64,000 nt of DNA from an uncultured Sphingobium sp. Lineage in GTDB: Bacteria > Pseudomonadota > Alphaproteobacteria > Sphingomonadales > Sphingomonadaceae. Location: positions 1 to 64,000 of the forward strand of contig CAMPHJ010000007.1 in the NCBI GenBank assembly GCA_946885845.1, given 5' to 3'. Shown here one piece after another: positions 1-8,929 of the stretch (within the stretch, counting starts at the first letter, position 1; each line of letters begins with the position of its first letter). A program made the translations under genes and the position numbers. The notes under the pieces were generated by a model that saw only the letters and a list, made by a program, of their open reading frames with translations, had not been told where the DNA came from and ran no database searches.

Positions 1-2
1 TC

Positions 3-428
3 GGGCTGGTCGTGCCCACCGGCTACAGCTTCAACCTGGACGGCACCAACATCTATATGACGCTGGCCGCCCTGTTCATCGCCCAGGCGACCAATGTGGA
101 CCTTAGCCTTGGCGATCAACTGCTGTTGCTGCTGGTGGCGATGTTGTCCAGCAAGGGCGCGGCGGGCGTGACCGGGGCGGGCTTCATCACCCTGGCCGCC
201 ACTTTGTCGATCGTCCCGACAGTGCCGGTGGCGGGCATGACGCTGATCCTGGGCATCGACCGTTTCATGAGCGAATGCCGCAGCCTGACCAACTTCATTG
301 GCAATGCGGTGGCGACGGTTGTCGTATCGGTGTGGGAAAAGGGGCTGGACAGGGACCGGTTCGCCGCCGCCATGGCTGGCCTGCCGCTCGATCCTACGCC
401 CGATATGGAGGAAGTCGTCCCCGACTGA
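3..428 (+). CDS. dctA: C4-dicarboxylate:cation symporter DctA, C-terminal part
   Basis: This is the last 141 residues of a DAACS-family (glutamate/dicarboxylate:cation symporter) inner-membrane carrier that imports succinate, fumarate and malate; the 5' part lies before the window. The visible part starts in the conserved [10 protein letters not shown] motif of the transport core, followed by the [13 protein letters not shown] hairpin and the [13 protein letters not shown] helix, all typical of DctA. The acidic tail after the last helix is short. It converges with cpdR, leaving 5 bp between the stop codons. The family is clear; the exact substrate is by analogy with DctA. Confidence 0.93.
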   Translation, partial: GLVVPTGYSFNLDGTNIYMTLAALFIAQATNVDLSLGDQLLLLLVAMLSSKGAAGVTGAGFITLAATLSIVPTVPVAGMTLILGIDRFMSECRSLTNFIGNAVATVVVSVWEKGLDRDRFAAAMAGLPLDPTPDMEEVVPD

Positions 429-433
429 TCGGT

Positions 434-811
434 TCAGCTCAGCTCGCTCATCGTTGCGCTGCCGAATATGCGTTCGATTTCCAGCACCAGATCGCGCAGG
501 TGGAACGGCTTGGACAGCACCTTGGCCTGCGGCACTGCCTTGCCCGCCTTCAACGTCACGGCGGCAAAGCCGGTAATGAACATGATCCGCATACCCGGCG
601 CGGCGGTGGCTGCATGTTGCGCCAGTTCGATCCCGTCCATTTCCGGCATGACGATGTCGGTCAGCAGCAGGTCGAACTGATCACTGCTGATCAGCGGTAC
701 GGCGTCCGCGCCATTCGCGACGGCAACGACCTCATAGCCGGTGCGCTCCAGCGCGCGCGAAAGATAGGCGCGCATGCTATCATCGTCTTCGGCCAGCAGA
801 ATTCGAACCAT
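434..811 (-). CDS. cpdR: CpdR-like single-domain response regulator
   Basis: A stand-alone receiver domain of 125 residues with no output domain. It has the acidic cluster EDDD at residues 8-11, the phospho-acceptor Asp52 in LLLTDIVMP, and the Lys of LSKPF. The N-terminal sequence and length fit Caulobacter CpdR, which when unphosphorylated directs ClpXP and its substrates to the cell pole and is phosphorylated by the CckA-ChpT relay. The gene is divergent from an N-formylglutamate amidohydrolase, a neighbourhood I recall for cpdR in other alphaproteobacteria. The CpdR call rests on sequence resemblance and context; another single-domain receiver is possible. Confidence 0.8.
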   Translation of the reverse strand: MVRILLAEDDDSMRAYLSRALERTGYEVVAVANGADAVPLISSDQFDLLLTDIVMPEMDGIELAQHAATAAPGMRIMFITGFAAVTLKAGKAVPQAKVLSKPFHLRDLVLEIERIFGSATMSELS

Positions 812-957
812 CGCTGCGTCAGTCTCGCCTCTGGCCGGTCACGGCCTGCCCCATGTCCCACCCGTCGCGGATGGCGCTTGCAGTTCCTATATGCGACAAG
901 ACACAAATATTATCCAGCCGGGTAACCATTTTTGCCGCGCGGATGAAGGGAGCTGAT

Positions 958-1851
958 TTGACCCATATCGCAACGCGCGCCCCGGCCCAATCCACGATTG
1001 CCTATGACCTGTACCGGCCCGACCGCCTGATCGCGCCGGTCGTGATTTCCGTGCCGCACGCCGGGCGCGATTATGACGACACGCTGCTGGCATCGGCGCG
1101 CGTGGAACCGCGGGTGCTGGAACGGCTGGAGGATCGATGGGCCGATCTGCTCGCCCATCCGCTGGTCGGGCAGAACCATGCCGTGATCATAGCCCGCGCA
1201 CCCCGCGCCCTTATCGACCTTAACCGGCATGAGCGGGAGATTGATCCTGCGATGGTCGCCGGACTGCCCCGCGAAGTGCCGCTTCAGGCCAGCGCAAAAT
1301 TGCGGGGAGGGTTGGGCCTCGTCCCCCGGCGGCTGCCCGGCGCCTATGAACTATGGCGGCGGCCCATCCCCTGGACAGAGGTGCAGCGGCGCATCGCACT
1401 GATTCACCGGCCCTATCACGCGGCGCTCGCCGCGCTGATGCGGGAGGCGCGGGAAACCCATGGCCACGCCATATTGATCGACCTTCATTCCATGCCGCCG
1501 CTGCCGCCACCCGCTGCGGGGCAGAACGCGGCTGCCATAGTGCTGGGCGACCGCTTCGGTCGCGCGGCATCGGCGCGCCTGATGACGCTGGCCGCCGATG
1601 TGCTGGCCGGGCGCGGCATCGCCGTGGCGCAAAACCATCCCTATGCAGGGGGCCATATGATCGAACGGCACGGCCTGCCTGCGCAGGATCTCTACGCATT
1701 GCAGGTAGAGGTAGACCGCACGCTCTACCTCGACGCGACGCTGGATGGGCCGGGCCCCGGCCTTGCCGCCTTGCAAGACACGCTCGTTGCCCTTGCCACC
1801 GCGCTCGCCAGTGAAGCCCCCCGCGCTGCCTATCCGCTAGCCGCCGAGTAG
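958..1851 (+). CDS. N-formylglutamate amidohydrolase family protein
   Basis: A 297-residue protein of the N-formylglutamate amidohydrolase (HutG-like) family, zinc-dependent hydrolases that release formate from N-formyl-L-glutamate. Family signatures seen are VISVPHAGRDY near the N-terminus, the LIDLNRHERE stretch, and LIDLHSMPP. I chose the TTG at 958 because an AAGGGAG ribosome site (946-952) lies 5 nt before it. An in-frame ATG at 943 would have that site inside the gene. No other hut gene is nearby, so a role in histidine breakdown is not supported by context, and the true substrate may be another N-acylated amino acid. Confidence 0.8.
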   Translation: MTHIATRAPAQSTIAYDLYRPDRLIAPVVISVPHAGRDYDDTLLASARVEPRVLERLEDRWADLLAHPLVGQNHAVIIARAPRALIDLNRHEREIDPAMVAGLPREVPLQASAKLRGGLGLVPRRLPGAYELWRRPIPWTEVQRRIALIHRPYHAALAALMREARETHGHAILIDLHSMPPLPPPAAGQNAAAIVLGDRFGRAASARLMTLAADVLAGRGIAVAQNHPYAGGHMIERHGLPAQDLYALQVEVDRTLYLDATLDGPGPGLAALQDTLVALATALASEAPRAAYPLAAE

Positions 1852-1872
1852 GACCCTCCGGCACACGCGAAG

Positions 1873-1907
1873 AAAAGGCCGGAATGGACACCCCATTCCG
1901 GCCTTTT
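1873..1907. terminator. Bidirectional rho-independent terminator
   Basis: A perfect 15-bp inverted repeat (1873-1887 and 1893-1907) with a 5-nt loop. A run of four A and a run of four T at the ends let it work in both directions between the convergent amidohydrolase gene and the fucP-type permease gene. Confidence 0.9.
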
Positions 1908-1930
1908 GCGATTTCAGCGTTTCCGCGCTG

Positions 1931-3235
1931 TCAGCTGATCTGCTGATCCGGCAGGGCATGGGTGGGGCGCGAACCCCACAATGCGTAGAACAGGATATAA
2001 AGCTCGCAAGCGGCGGTCAGCAGGAAGGATGTCTGCAAACCGTAATTGTCGGCCAGCCAGCCCTGCACCACCACCAGCGATCCGCCAGCGATCGCCATGA
2101 TCAGCAGGCCAGAACCTTCCTCGGTCAACGGGCCCAGCCCCTTGATGCCCAGCGTGAAGATGGTCGGGAACATGATCGAATGGAACAGGCCGACCAGGAT
2201 CAACGCCCACATGGCGACTTGACCATGGGTGAACACGGTGACCATCATGACGATGAACGCGCCAATCGAAAACGCGGCCAGAACCTTGCCCGCATCGACC
2301 TTTTGCATGAGCGCCGACCCAACGAAGCGCCCGATCATCATGCCGCCCCACAGGAATGTCAGGTAACGGCCCGCCTGTTCATGGGTCAGGTTGGCGATGT
2401 CGGGCTGGCTGACGAAGTTCACGAACAGGTTTGCGACGCCGATTTCCGCGATCAGGTAGATGAAGATCGCGGGAATGCCGAACACCAGGTTGCGGTGCGC
2501 CCATAGGGAATGGTTCTTGCGCTCTTCCCGTGCCAGCCGTTGCGTCGCTGAACCCATGGCGGGCAGGGGGAATCGGGCGATGACGATCGCCAGTACGAAC
2601 AGGACCAAGGCGACCAGGCCATAGGGCAGGATCACCGATTGCGCGTCGGCCAGCCGTTCCGCTTCGGTCAGGACCGTGTCGGCGCTGGACGTGCCACCCT
2701 TGGACCGGCCCAGGATCAGATAAGCGCCGAACAAGGGGGCCAGCATCGTGCCGGCCGAATTCATCGCCTGCACCAGGTTCAGGCGGGAAGACGCGGTTTC
2801 AGGCTTGCCGACGACCGCGACATAGGGGTTCGCCGCGACCTGCAACAGCGTGATGCCGCTGGCGATGATGAACAGCATGGCCAACGTCACGCCATAGGAT
2901 GGCAGGCTGGCGGCCAGCATCATGCCCAATGACCCGACAGCCATGACCAGCAGGCCGACCACCAGCGATTTCTGATAGCCGACCCGTTCGATCAGCTTGG
3001 CCGATGGAATGGACGCGACGAAATAGGCGATGAACCAGACGGATTCAATCAGCGTGGTCTGCGTATAATTCAGCTCGAACACGCTGCGCAGATGTGGCAG
3101 CAGCGTATTGTTGATGACGGTGATAAAGCCCCACATGAAAAAGAGGCTGGCCAACAGCGTCAGGGCCGGGCCGTAGCGGGTGCCGGGGTTGTGGTCCGCG
3201 GCAACGGCTGCGGTCGATGATACAGGACCTGCCAT
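1931..3235 (-). CDS. FucP-type sugar:H+ symporter (MFS)
   Basis: A 434-residue major facilitator with about 12 hydrophobic segments. It belongs to the FucP/GluP (fucose, glucose/galactose) subfamily: LASLFFMWGFITVINNTLLPHL in helix 1 and QVAANPYVAVVG with SRLNLVQAMNSAGT in the middle are its hallmarks. Inner membrane. It is divergent from the lactonase gene and shares with it a 185-bp promoter region that contains the motif also found before the kinase and dehydratase genes. This makes it the likely uptake system for the sugar handled by this island, probably D-galactose. Substrate is inferred from context. Confidence 0.87.
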   Translation of the reverse strand: MAGPVSSTAAVAADHNPGTRYGPALTLLASLFFMWGFITVINNTLLPHLRSVFELNYTQTTLIESVWFIAYFVASIPSAKLIERVGYQKSLVVGLLVMAVGSLGMMLAASLPSYGVTLAMLFIIASGITLLQVAANPYVAVVGKPETASSRLNLVQAMNSAGTMLAPLFGAYLILGRSKGGTSSADTVLTEAERLADAQSVILPYGLVALVLFVLAIVIARFPLPAMGSATQRLAREERKNHSLWAHRNLVFGIPAIFIYLIAEIGVANLFVNFVSQPDIANLTHEQAGRYLTFLWGGMMIGRFVGSALMQKVDAGKVLAAFSIGAFIVMMVTVFTHGQVAMWALILVGLFHSIMFPTIFTLGIKGLGPLTEEGSGLLIMAIAGGSLVVVQGWLADNYGLQTSFLLTAACELYILFYALWGSRPTHALPDQQIS

Positions 3236-3287
3236 TCATCTCTCTCCAGGAGTGCAAAGGCCCAACCCCACAGGTTGCGCCGTTTCG

Positions 3288-3303
3288 ATTTGTCCGAGTA
3301 TAT
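3288..3303 (-). promoter_or_regulatory. Candidate operator shared by the sugar island (copy 1)
   Basis: Read on the minus strand this is ATATACTCGGACAAAT, matching 14 of 16 positions of the copy at 7952-7967. It lies between the divergent permease and lactonase genes. The likely binder is the FadR-type regulator encoded at 4306-5061, but this is inferred. Confidence 0.5.
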
Positions 3304-3427
3304 TCGTTCGGTCGGGGCGTCAATATTTGGCATGGCACGGACAGGCAATCCATCTTCGTCGTACGCGTCGATGGGCGGCACAGGCGCCATGCGATGATCG
3401 TCCCCTTGGCAGTGAAGGATGGAAATA

Positions 3428-4285
3428 GTGAGCGAATGGAAACGGGTGGATCGTGATGTGCGCGACACGCTGGGCGAAGGGACCTTGTGGTCGGCGCGTG
3501 ACAATGCAGTCTATTGGGTCGATATTCGCGGACCTGCGCTCAATCGCCTGTCGCTGACCGATGGCGCCGTCCAGCGCTGGCCCATGCCCGAACCGCTCGG
3601 CTGGGTGGCGGAACGCCGGGGCGGGGGCTTTATCGCTGGTTTGCAAAGCGGGTTCGCCCGGCTGACGCTGGACCCGCTGGCTATCGACCCGATCGGCGAT
3701 CCCGAACCGCATCTGCCGGGCAACCGGATGAATGATGGAAAGGCGGATTCGGACGGTCGCATCTGGTGCGGCACGATGGACATGGCGGAACAACAGGATA
3801 GCGGCTCCCTCTACCGGCTCGATCCCGACGGCCGCTGGACCGCGATGGACAGCGGCTACGCCGTGCCCAACGGACCCGCCTTTTCTCCCTGCGGCCACTG
3901 GTTCTACCACACCGATTCGGCGCGGCGCACGGTCTATCGCTTTACCCGCACCGAAGGCGGCGGGCTGGCCAACCGGCATCCCTTCATCCTTTTCTCGGAA
4001 GATGACGGCTATCCCGACGGCATGACCGTCGACGCGCAGGGGCATGTGTGGATCGCGCATTGGGGCGGATCGCGCATCAGCCGCTTCACGCCCGACGGAA
4101 TGCTCGACCGCGCCATCCCGCTCCCCGCCCGGCAGGTGACAAACATCACCTTCGCTGGCGCGAATCTCGACCGCATGTTCGTCAGCTCCGCCGCGTTCGG
4201 CCTGCCCGAAAGCGAATATGACGGTGCCTTTTTCGAAGTCGATGCAGGCGTGACCGGCCTTCCCACGCCCCTGTTCGGGGACTGA
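3428..4285 (+). CDS. SMP-30/gluconolactonase family sugar lactonase
   Basis: A 285-residue six-bladed beta-propeller of the SMP-30/Gnl/LRE family, which hydrolyses aldonolactones to aldonates using one divalent metal. The four expected metal ligands are visible: Glu17 (GEGTLW), Asn102 (NDGKAD), Asn148 (PNGPAFS) and Asp197 (PDGMTVD). I prefer the GTG at 3428, because AAGGA (3415-3419) sits 8 nt before it; the ATG at 3419 overlaps that site. It would act after the sugar dehydrogenase of the island, converting galactonolactone to galactonate. Arabinonolactone is an alternative substrate. Confidence 0.87.
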   Translation: MSEWKRVDRDVRDTLGEGTLWSARDNAVYWVDIRGPALNRLSLTDGAVQRWPMPEPLGWVAERRGGGFIAGLQSGFARLTLDPLAIDPIGDPEPHLPGNRMNDGKADSDGRIWCGTMDMAEQQDSGSLYRLDPDGRWTAMDSGYAVPNGPAFSPCGHWFYHTDSARRTVYRFTRTEGGGLANRHPFILFSEDDGYPDGMTVDAQGHVWIAHWGGSRISRFTPDGMLDRAIPLPARQVTNITFAGANLDRMFVSSAAFGLPESEYDGAFFEVDAGVTGLPTPLFGD

Positions 4286-4305
4286 TTTTTCCGTTGGCCA
4301 CAGCC

Positions 4306-5061
4306 TTACGGCACAATCGCACCTTTACCCTGCACAGGCTCCGTCAGCGCCAGGTCCATGTCCGCCAGCGCCAGCCGCAGCAATTCCATCATCGCGTCGC
4401 GGGCCGCCGCCGTGTCGCGCGCGGCGATGGCGCGGCAGACGGCCTTATGATCGGGCAGGGGGTCGCGCGGGGCGGCGCGCTTGCGCTGTTTGAACAATGT
4501 GGTCCATCCGACTGCCGCGCCGACCGAACTCGTCAGCGCAGCCAGCGCATCATTATGAGTCGCGGCCAATATGGCGTTGTGGAATTGCTGGTCCGCCAGT
4601 CGGCCCGCCGGGCTGGCCAGCCCGTTGCGCTCCATCTCCTCCAGCGCGTGCATCATCGCGGCCAGCTGTTTATCGGTTCGCCGCCGCGCCGCCAGTTCCG
4701 CTGCCGCCGGTTCGATCACGCTGCGCAGTTCGAACAGGTCGCGGACAAAGGCTGGCTCAGGCTCGCCTGCGAACATCCAGGCCAGCATTTCGGGGTCCAG
4801 CACGTTCCAGCGGCTGCGCGGCAGGACGTGCGTCCCTGCCTTGGGGCGGCTTTCCAGCATGCCCTTGGACACCAGAATGCGCACCGCTTCCCGATAGGCG
4901 GTGCGGGACACGCCCAGCTTTTCCGCTGCCTCGATCTCACCTTCGAACAGGTCGCCGGGGCGGTGCTTGCCCATCAGGATGGCCGTGCCCAGTTTGCGGG
5001 CAATGGCCTGATGGATGCGCAGCCCGCCATCTTCGGTTCCTAACCTGCGCTCCATCGTCAA
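4306..5061 (-). CDS. GntR/FadR-family transcriptional regulator
   Basis: A 251-residue regulator with an N-terminal winged helix (about residues 14-80; the recognition region is VSRTAYREAVRILVSKGMLE) and a C-terminal all-helical FCD ligand domain (about 100-230, with the metal/ligand-type DQQFHNAILAATHN segment). It is the last gene of the minus-strand operon dehydratase-dehydrogenase-regulator, with 13 bp between it and the dehydrogenase gene. It probably senses a sugar acid intermediate and controls the divergent promoters at 3.3 and 7.95 kb. Ligand and operator are inferred. Confidence 0.85.
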   Translation of the reverse strand: MTMERRLGTEDGGLRIHQAIARKLGTAILMGKHRPGDLFEGEIEAAEKLGVSRTAYREAVRILVSKGMLESRPKAGTHVLPRSRWNVLDPEMLAWMFAGEPEPAFVRDLFELRSVIEPAAAELAARRRTDKQLAAMMHALEEMERNGLASPAGRLADQQFHNAILAATHNDALAALTSSVGAAVGWTTLFKQRKRAAPRDPLPDHKAVCRAIAARDTAAARDAMMELLRLALADMDLALTEPVQGKGAIVP

Positions 5062-5074
5062 CCCTGCGTCCCTC

Positions 5075-6004
5075 CTAATCCTCGAACGCCGTCGTAGGGC
5101 AATGTTCCCCGCAAAGGAAGGCGTCGGCTACCAGCCGCAATGGCGCAATGTCCGCGTCGATGGCGTGGTTGGCGACCAGCGCGACAAAGCGCCGGTACAT
5201 GGCCGGATATTCGTCATCAGGGGCTTTCACCTGGACCTCGCCGTCCAGCCGCAGCATGTTGCCGCCTTCGGACAGCAGCAACTGGCCGTCGTCGGTATCG
5301 ACAGCGATGTCCCAGGTCTGGTGGCCCGTCTGCCGCCAGTCGAACACCGCCTCCACCGACGCGCCCGAAGCGGTCGCCATCTGCAATTGCGCGCCGATCG
5401 GGGTCTGCTTGTTCGCGGGAATCTCCAGCCGCGCTGACAGCAGCGCCAGTGGATCGGCCACGATCTCGGTCAGGATGGACAGAGCATTGATGCCCGGATC
5501 GAACACGCCAAACCCGCCCGCTTCCCAGATCCACGGCTGGCCCGGATGCCAATGGCGCACATCTTCGCGCCACTGGATCGACACATGCCTGATCGTGCGG
5601 GTCGCCATCCATTGCTTCGCCTGCGCCACCGCGGCGGCATAGCGGCTATGCCAGCTGGCATAGAGCGTCACGCCCTGCCGTTCGGCCAGCGCGACCAGCG
5701 CCTCCACTTCCGACACGGTCGCGCCCGGCGGTTTTTCCAGAAAGACATGCTTGCCCGCCAGCAGCGCCTGTCGCGCGGCTTCGTAACGGACCTGCGGCGG
5801 CTGGCACAGGATGACCGCGTCCAGTCCCGGCTCGTTCGCCAGCATCGCGTCAAGGTCGGGATAATTGCTGACTCCCTGCGCCTGGGCGTTGCGGCTGGCG
5901 ACCGCTGCCAGTTCGATCCCGTCCACCTTTTCCATCGCGGGCAGATGCTGGTCGCGCGCGATCTTGCCCAGCCCCACCAGGCCCGCCTTGATCACATGGC
6001 TCAC
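5075..6004 (-). CDS. Gfo/Idh/MocA family sugar 1-dehydrogenase (D-galactose type)
   Basis: A 309-residue NAD(P)-dependent oxidoreductase. The Rossmann motif GLVGLGKIARDQHLPA is at residues 9-24, the EKPPGATVSE motif that carries the Gfo/Idh lysine is near residue 95, and the C-terminal half forms the substrate sheet. Length and sequence resemble D-galactose 1-dehydrogenase of pseudomonads and L-arabinose 1-dehydrogenase of Azospirillum, both of which oxidise the anomeric carbon to a lactone. Its neighbours are a lactonase, dehydratase, kinase and aldolase, the last two of the galactonate type, so D-galactose is the best guess. L-arabinose or D-fucose cannot be excluded. Confidence 0.8.
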   Translation of the reverse strand: MSHVIKAGLVGLGKIARDQHLPAMEKVDGIELAAVASRNAQAQGVSNYPDLDAMLANEPGLDAVILCQPPQVRYEAARQALLAGKHVFLEKPPGATVSEVEALVALAERQGVTLYASWHSRYAAAVAQAKQWMATRTIRHVSIQWREDVRHWHPGQPWIWEAGGFGVFDPGINALSILTEIVADPLALLSARLEIPANKQTPIGAQLQMATASGASVEAVFDWRQTGHQTWDIAVDTDDGQLLLSEGGNMLRLDGEVQVKAPDDEYPAMYRRFVALVANHAIDADIAPLRLVADAFLCGEHCPTTAFED

Positions 6005-6093
6005 AGCGCGCGCTCCGCCCTGATGAATATGGCTTGGTTGCCCATCACTTTACTCCTGCTGGCCGACCCGCGCTTTCCTGGCGGATCGGATCC

Positions 6094-7896
6094 TCAATGA
6101 TTGTCGCGCGGCAGTCCCATGGTCTGGGCGATGCGCTGATATTTCTCCGCCCCTTCCAGGATCGCGCCTTCGTTCAGCTGGCCGACCAGGTTGCGCTGGA
6201 TTTCCTGCCATGGCGTCTGCGAAGCGGGATAGCGATAGCCCCCCGCCGCCGCCAGCCGTTCGCGCCGCGCGCTCAGTTCTTCGTCGGATACCAGGACGTT
6301 CACCGTCCCTGTGTTCAGGTCCATCCGCACCCGGTCGCCAGTCTCGATCAGCGCCAGTCCGCCCATCGCCGCCGCTTCGGGGGAAGCGTTGAGGATCGAT
6401 GGACTGCCGCTGGTTCCCGACTGCCGCCCGTCGCCGATGCAGGGCAGGGCGCTCACGCCTTCGGTAATCAGATAGGCGGGCGGCCGCATGTTCACGACCT
6501 CCGCCGCGCCCGGATAGCCGATCGGCCCTGCCCCGCGCATGAACAGCAGCGTATCGGCGGTGATGCCCGTCGCCGGATCGTCGATCCGCGCGTGATAATC
6601 CTCCGGCCCGTCGAATACGACCGCCAGCCCTTCAAAGGCATTGAGGTCGCCGGGGTTGGAAAGATAACGCTCGCGAAATTCCGGGCTGATGACGCTGGTC
6701 TTCATCACCGCCGCATCGAACAGATTGCCCGACAGCACCAGAAAGCCCGCATCTTCCTTCATCGGCTGGGCGAAGGGACGGATGACCCGTTCGTCCTCAA
6801 TCTCCACGCCCCGGCAATTTTCGCCCATCGTCTTGCCGTTGACGGTCATCGCGCCTTCGCGGATCAGCCCCTGCGTGATCAACTGCCCGACGACGGCAGG
6901 CACGCCGCCCGCATGATAATAATCCTCACCCAGATATTCGCCAGCGGGCTGCAGGTTGACCAGCAACGGCACCTTGTGCCCCACCGTCTCCCAATCCTTC
7001 AGCGGCAGGTCGACGCCGACATGGCGCGCGATCGCGGCCAGGTGGATGGGCGCGTTGGTCGATCCGCCGATCGCGGAGTTGACCAGGATCGCATTGTGGA
7101 ATGACTCCAGCGTCAGGATGTCGGACGGCTTCAAATCCTCATGCACCATTTCGACGATACGCTTGCCGGTGCGGTAGGCGGCTTCCTGCCGGTCGCGATA
7201 GGGGGCGGGGATCGCCGCCGATCCCGGCAGCATCATGCCCAACGCTTCCGCCAGCGAGTTCATCGTCGTCGCCGTGCCCATCGTGTTGCAATATCCGGTC
7301 GAAGGCGCCGACGACGCCACCAGCTTGATAAAGCCGTCATCGTCGATCTTGCCCGCCGCCAGCAATTGCCGCGCATGCCATACGATCGTGCCCGACCCGG
7401 TGCGCTCGCCCTTGTGCCAACCGTTCAGCATCGGCCCGACCGACAGGGCGATCGCCGGGATATTGACGGTCGCCGCCGCCATCAGCAGCGCCGGGGTCGT
7501 CTTGTCGCAACCCGTGGTCAGGATCACGCCGTCCAGCGGATAGCCATATAGCGCTTCGACCAGCCCCAGATAGGCCAGGTTGCGGTCCAGTCCCGCAGTA
7601 GGCCGCTTGCCCGTTTCCTGGATCGGATGCACTGGGAATTCCAGCGCGATGCCGCCCATTTCGCGAATGCCCTCTCGCATGCGTTCGGCCAGCACCAGAT
7701 GATGGCGGTTGCAGGGGGACAGGTCGCTGCCGGTCTGGGCGATGCCGATGATCGGCCTGCCGCTGCGCAACTCCTCTTGGCTCAGCCCGAAATTCAGATA
7801 TCGCTCCAGATACAGGGCGGTCATGTCGATATTGTCAGGATTATCGAACCAGGCGCGGCTGCGCAGCTTGACGGCGGGTTTGACGGTATTTGTCAT
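6094..7896 (-). CDS. IlvD/Edd family sugar acid dehydratase (probable galactonate/arabinonate dehydratase)
   Basis: A 600-residue Fe-S dehydratase of the IlvD/Edd family. Three probable cluster cysteines are visible: Cys62 in SPCNRHH, Cys130 in TTGCDKT and Cys203 in GYCNTMGT, the arrangement of the pentonate dehydratase subgroup. It removes water from an aldonate to give a 2-keto-3-deoxy acid. I chose the ATG at 7896; the frame stays open about 30 codons upstream, but that part runs through the promoter motif. First gene of the minus-strand operon, divergent from the kinase. In E. coli the same step uses DgoD, an unrelated enolase-superfamily enzyme. Confidence 0.86.
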   Translation of the reverse strand: MTNTVKPAVKLRSRAWFDNPDNIDMTALYLERYLNFGLSQEELRSGRPIIGIAQTGSDLSPCNRHHLVLAERMREGIREMGGIALEFPVHPIQETGKRPTAGLDRNLAYLGLVEALYGYPLDGVILTTGCDKTTPALLMAAATVNIPAIALSVGPMLNGWHKGERTGSGTIVWHARQLLAAGKIDDDGFIKLVASSAPSTGYCNTMGTATTMNSLAEALGMMLPGSAAIPAPYRDRQEAAYRTGKRIVEMVHEDLKPSDILTLESFHNAILVNSAIGGSTNAPIHLAAIARHVGVDLPLKDWETVGHKVPLLVNLQPAGEYLGEDYYHAGGVPAVVGQLITQGLIREGAMTVNGKTMGENCRGVEIEDERVIRPFAQPMKEDAGFLVLSGNLFDAAVMKTSVISPEFRERYLSNPGDLNAFEGLAVVFDGPEDYHARIDDPATGITADTLLFMRGAGPIGYPGAAEVVNMRPPAYLITEGVSALPCIGDGRQSGTSGSPSILNASPEAAAMGGLALIETGDRVRMDLNTGTVNVLVSDEELSARRERLAAAGGYRYPASQTPWQEIQRNLVGQLNEGAILEGAEKYQRIAQTMGLPRDNH

Positions 7897-7951
7897 GACG
7901 GGGACCCTGACGATGTGGAATAAGGAGCGGATTGACGCATTTGCTCCCCGC

Positions 7952-7967
7952 ATATACTCATACAAAT
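7952..7967 (+). promoter_or_regulatory. Candidate operator shared by the sugar island (copy 2)
   Basis: ATATACTCATACAAAT, 14 of 16 positions identical to the minus-strand copy at 3288-3303. It lies in the divergent promoter region between the dehydratase and the KDGal kinase genes, so that each divergent promoter of the island has one copy. Confidence 0.5.
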
Positions 7968-8030
7968 ACGGTTTCAAGGACTTCACATGCGCGCGCCGAC
8001 TTCCTCCCGCCGTTTCGCGGGGACATTTTT

Positions 8031-8927
8031 GTGAACAGTTACGATGTTTTGGGCGACTGGGGCACCAGCAACCTGCGCCTGTTCCGGGTGCAGGATGGCC
8101 GCATCACCGCGCAATGTGACGGTCCGGGCATCGGCGAAGTCGGACGTCAGGCCGAATCTGCCTTTGCACAAACGATTGCGCCCTGGCTGGAGGACGGCGC
8201 GCCAACCGAAATTCGCCTCTGCGGCATGGCGGGCGCCCGCGACGGCTGGGTCGAAGCGCCCTATGCGATCTGTCCCGCCGATGTGGATGAATGGCGCGCC
8301 GCCGCCATCCGCTTCGATTGGCGCGGCGCCCCGATCAGCATCATGGCCGGGCTGACCTGCACCGGGGCAGACGGCGTCCCCGACGTCATGCGGGGGGAAG
8401 AAACGCAGATATTCGGGGCCTGCGCTGCGCATCCCGAACTGGCCCAGGGCCGCCATCTGTTCGTCCTGCCGGGCACGCATAACAAATGGACGCTGGTCGA
8501 AAATGGCCGGGTCGCCGCCTTCCGCACCGTGCCCACGGGGGAATTGTTCGCCCTGCTGCGCGACCGGTCGACCCTGGGGCCAAAGGATGCGACCGGCGAC
8601 GTGGATCAGGAATCGGCTGGCTTTGCCGAAGGGCTGGACCGCGCCAGCGACGCTCGCCTGCTCACCACTCTGTTCGCCGCACGGTCGATGCGTTTGCGCA
8701 GCGGCAAATCCGCCGATTGGGCGCTGGGCTATCTGTCCGGGCTGCTGATCGGCTGCGAAATCGCCGAAGTCCGCGCCACGCTGGCGCACAGCGGCGATGT
8801 CGTCCTGATCGGCGACCAGCGCCTGTCCGCCCGCTACGCCATGGCGCTCGATGCGCAGGGCGTCGGCTCCCGACTGCTTGATGGTCAATCCTGCGCGCTC
8901 GCGGGCCTTGGCTTTACGGAGAATTGA
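8031..8927 (+). CDS. dgoK: 2-dehydro-3-deoxygalactonokinase DgoK
   Basis: A 298-residue kinase that phosphorylates 2-keto-3-deoxygalactonate at O6. DgoK-family features are the N-terminal phosphate-binding loop [13 protein letters not shown], the [10 protein letters not shown] motif near residue 120, the [11 protein letters not shown] motif, and a final GxGSRLLDG segment. The GTG at 8031 is preceded by GGGGAC and gives the usual family length; longer in-frame starts would run through the promoter motif. It sits directly before the aldolase gene with only 2 bp between them, so the two are co-transcribed and translation may be coupled. Confidence 0.9.
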   Translation: MNSYDVLGDWGTSNLRLFRVQDGRITAQCDGPGIGEVGRQAESAFAQTIAPWLEDGAPTEIRLCGMAGARDGWVEAPYAICPADVDEWRAAAIRFDWRGAPISIMAGLTCTGADGVPDVMRGEETQIFGACAAHPELAQGRHLFVLPGTHNKWTLVENGRVAAFRTVPTGELFALLRDRSTLGPKDATGDVDQESAGFAEGLDRASDARLLTTLFAARSMRLRSGKSADWALGYLSGLLIGCEIAEVRATLAHSGDVVLIGDQRLSARYAMALDAQGVGSRLLDGQSCALAGLGFTEN

Positions 8928-8929
8928 CC

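Noticed and set aside
4294..5043. A 249-codon open frame antisense to the GntR-type regulator gene
   Set aside because: Composition (Arg/Gln/His-rich, no fold pattern) is that of a high-GC shadow frame, and the regulator on the other strand has clear domains.
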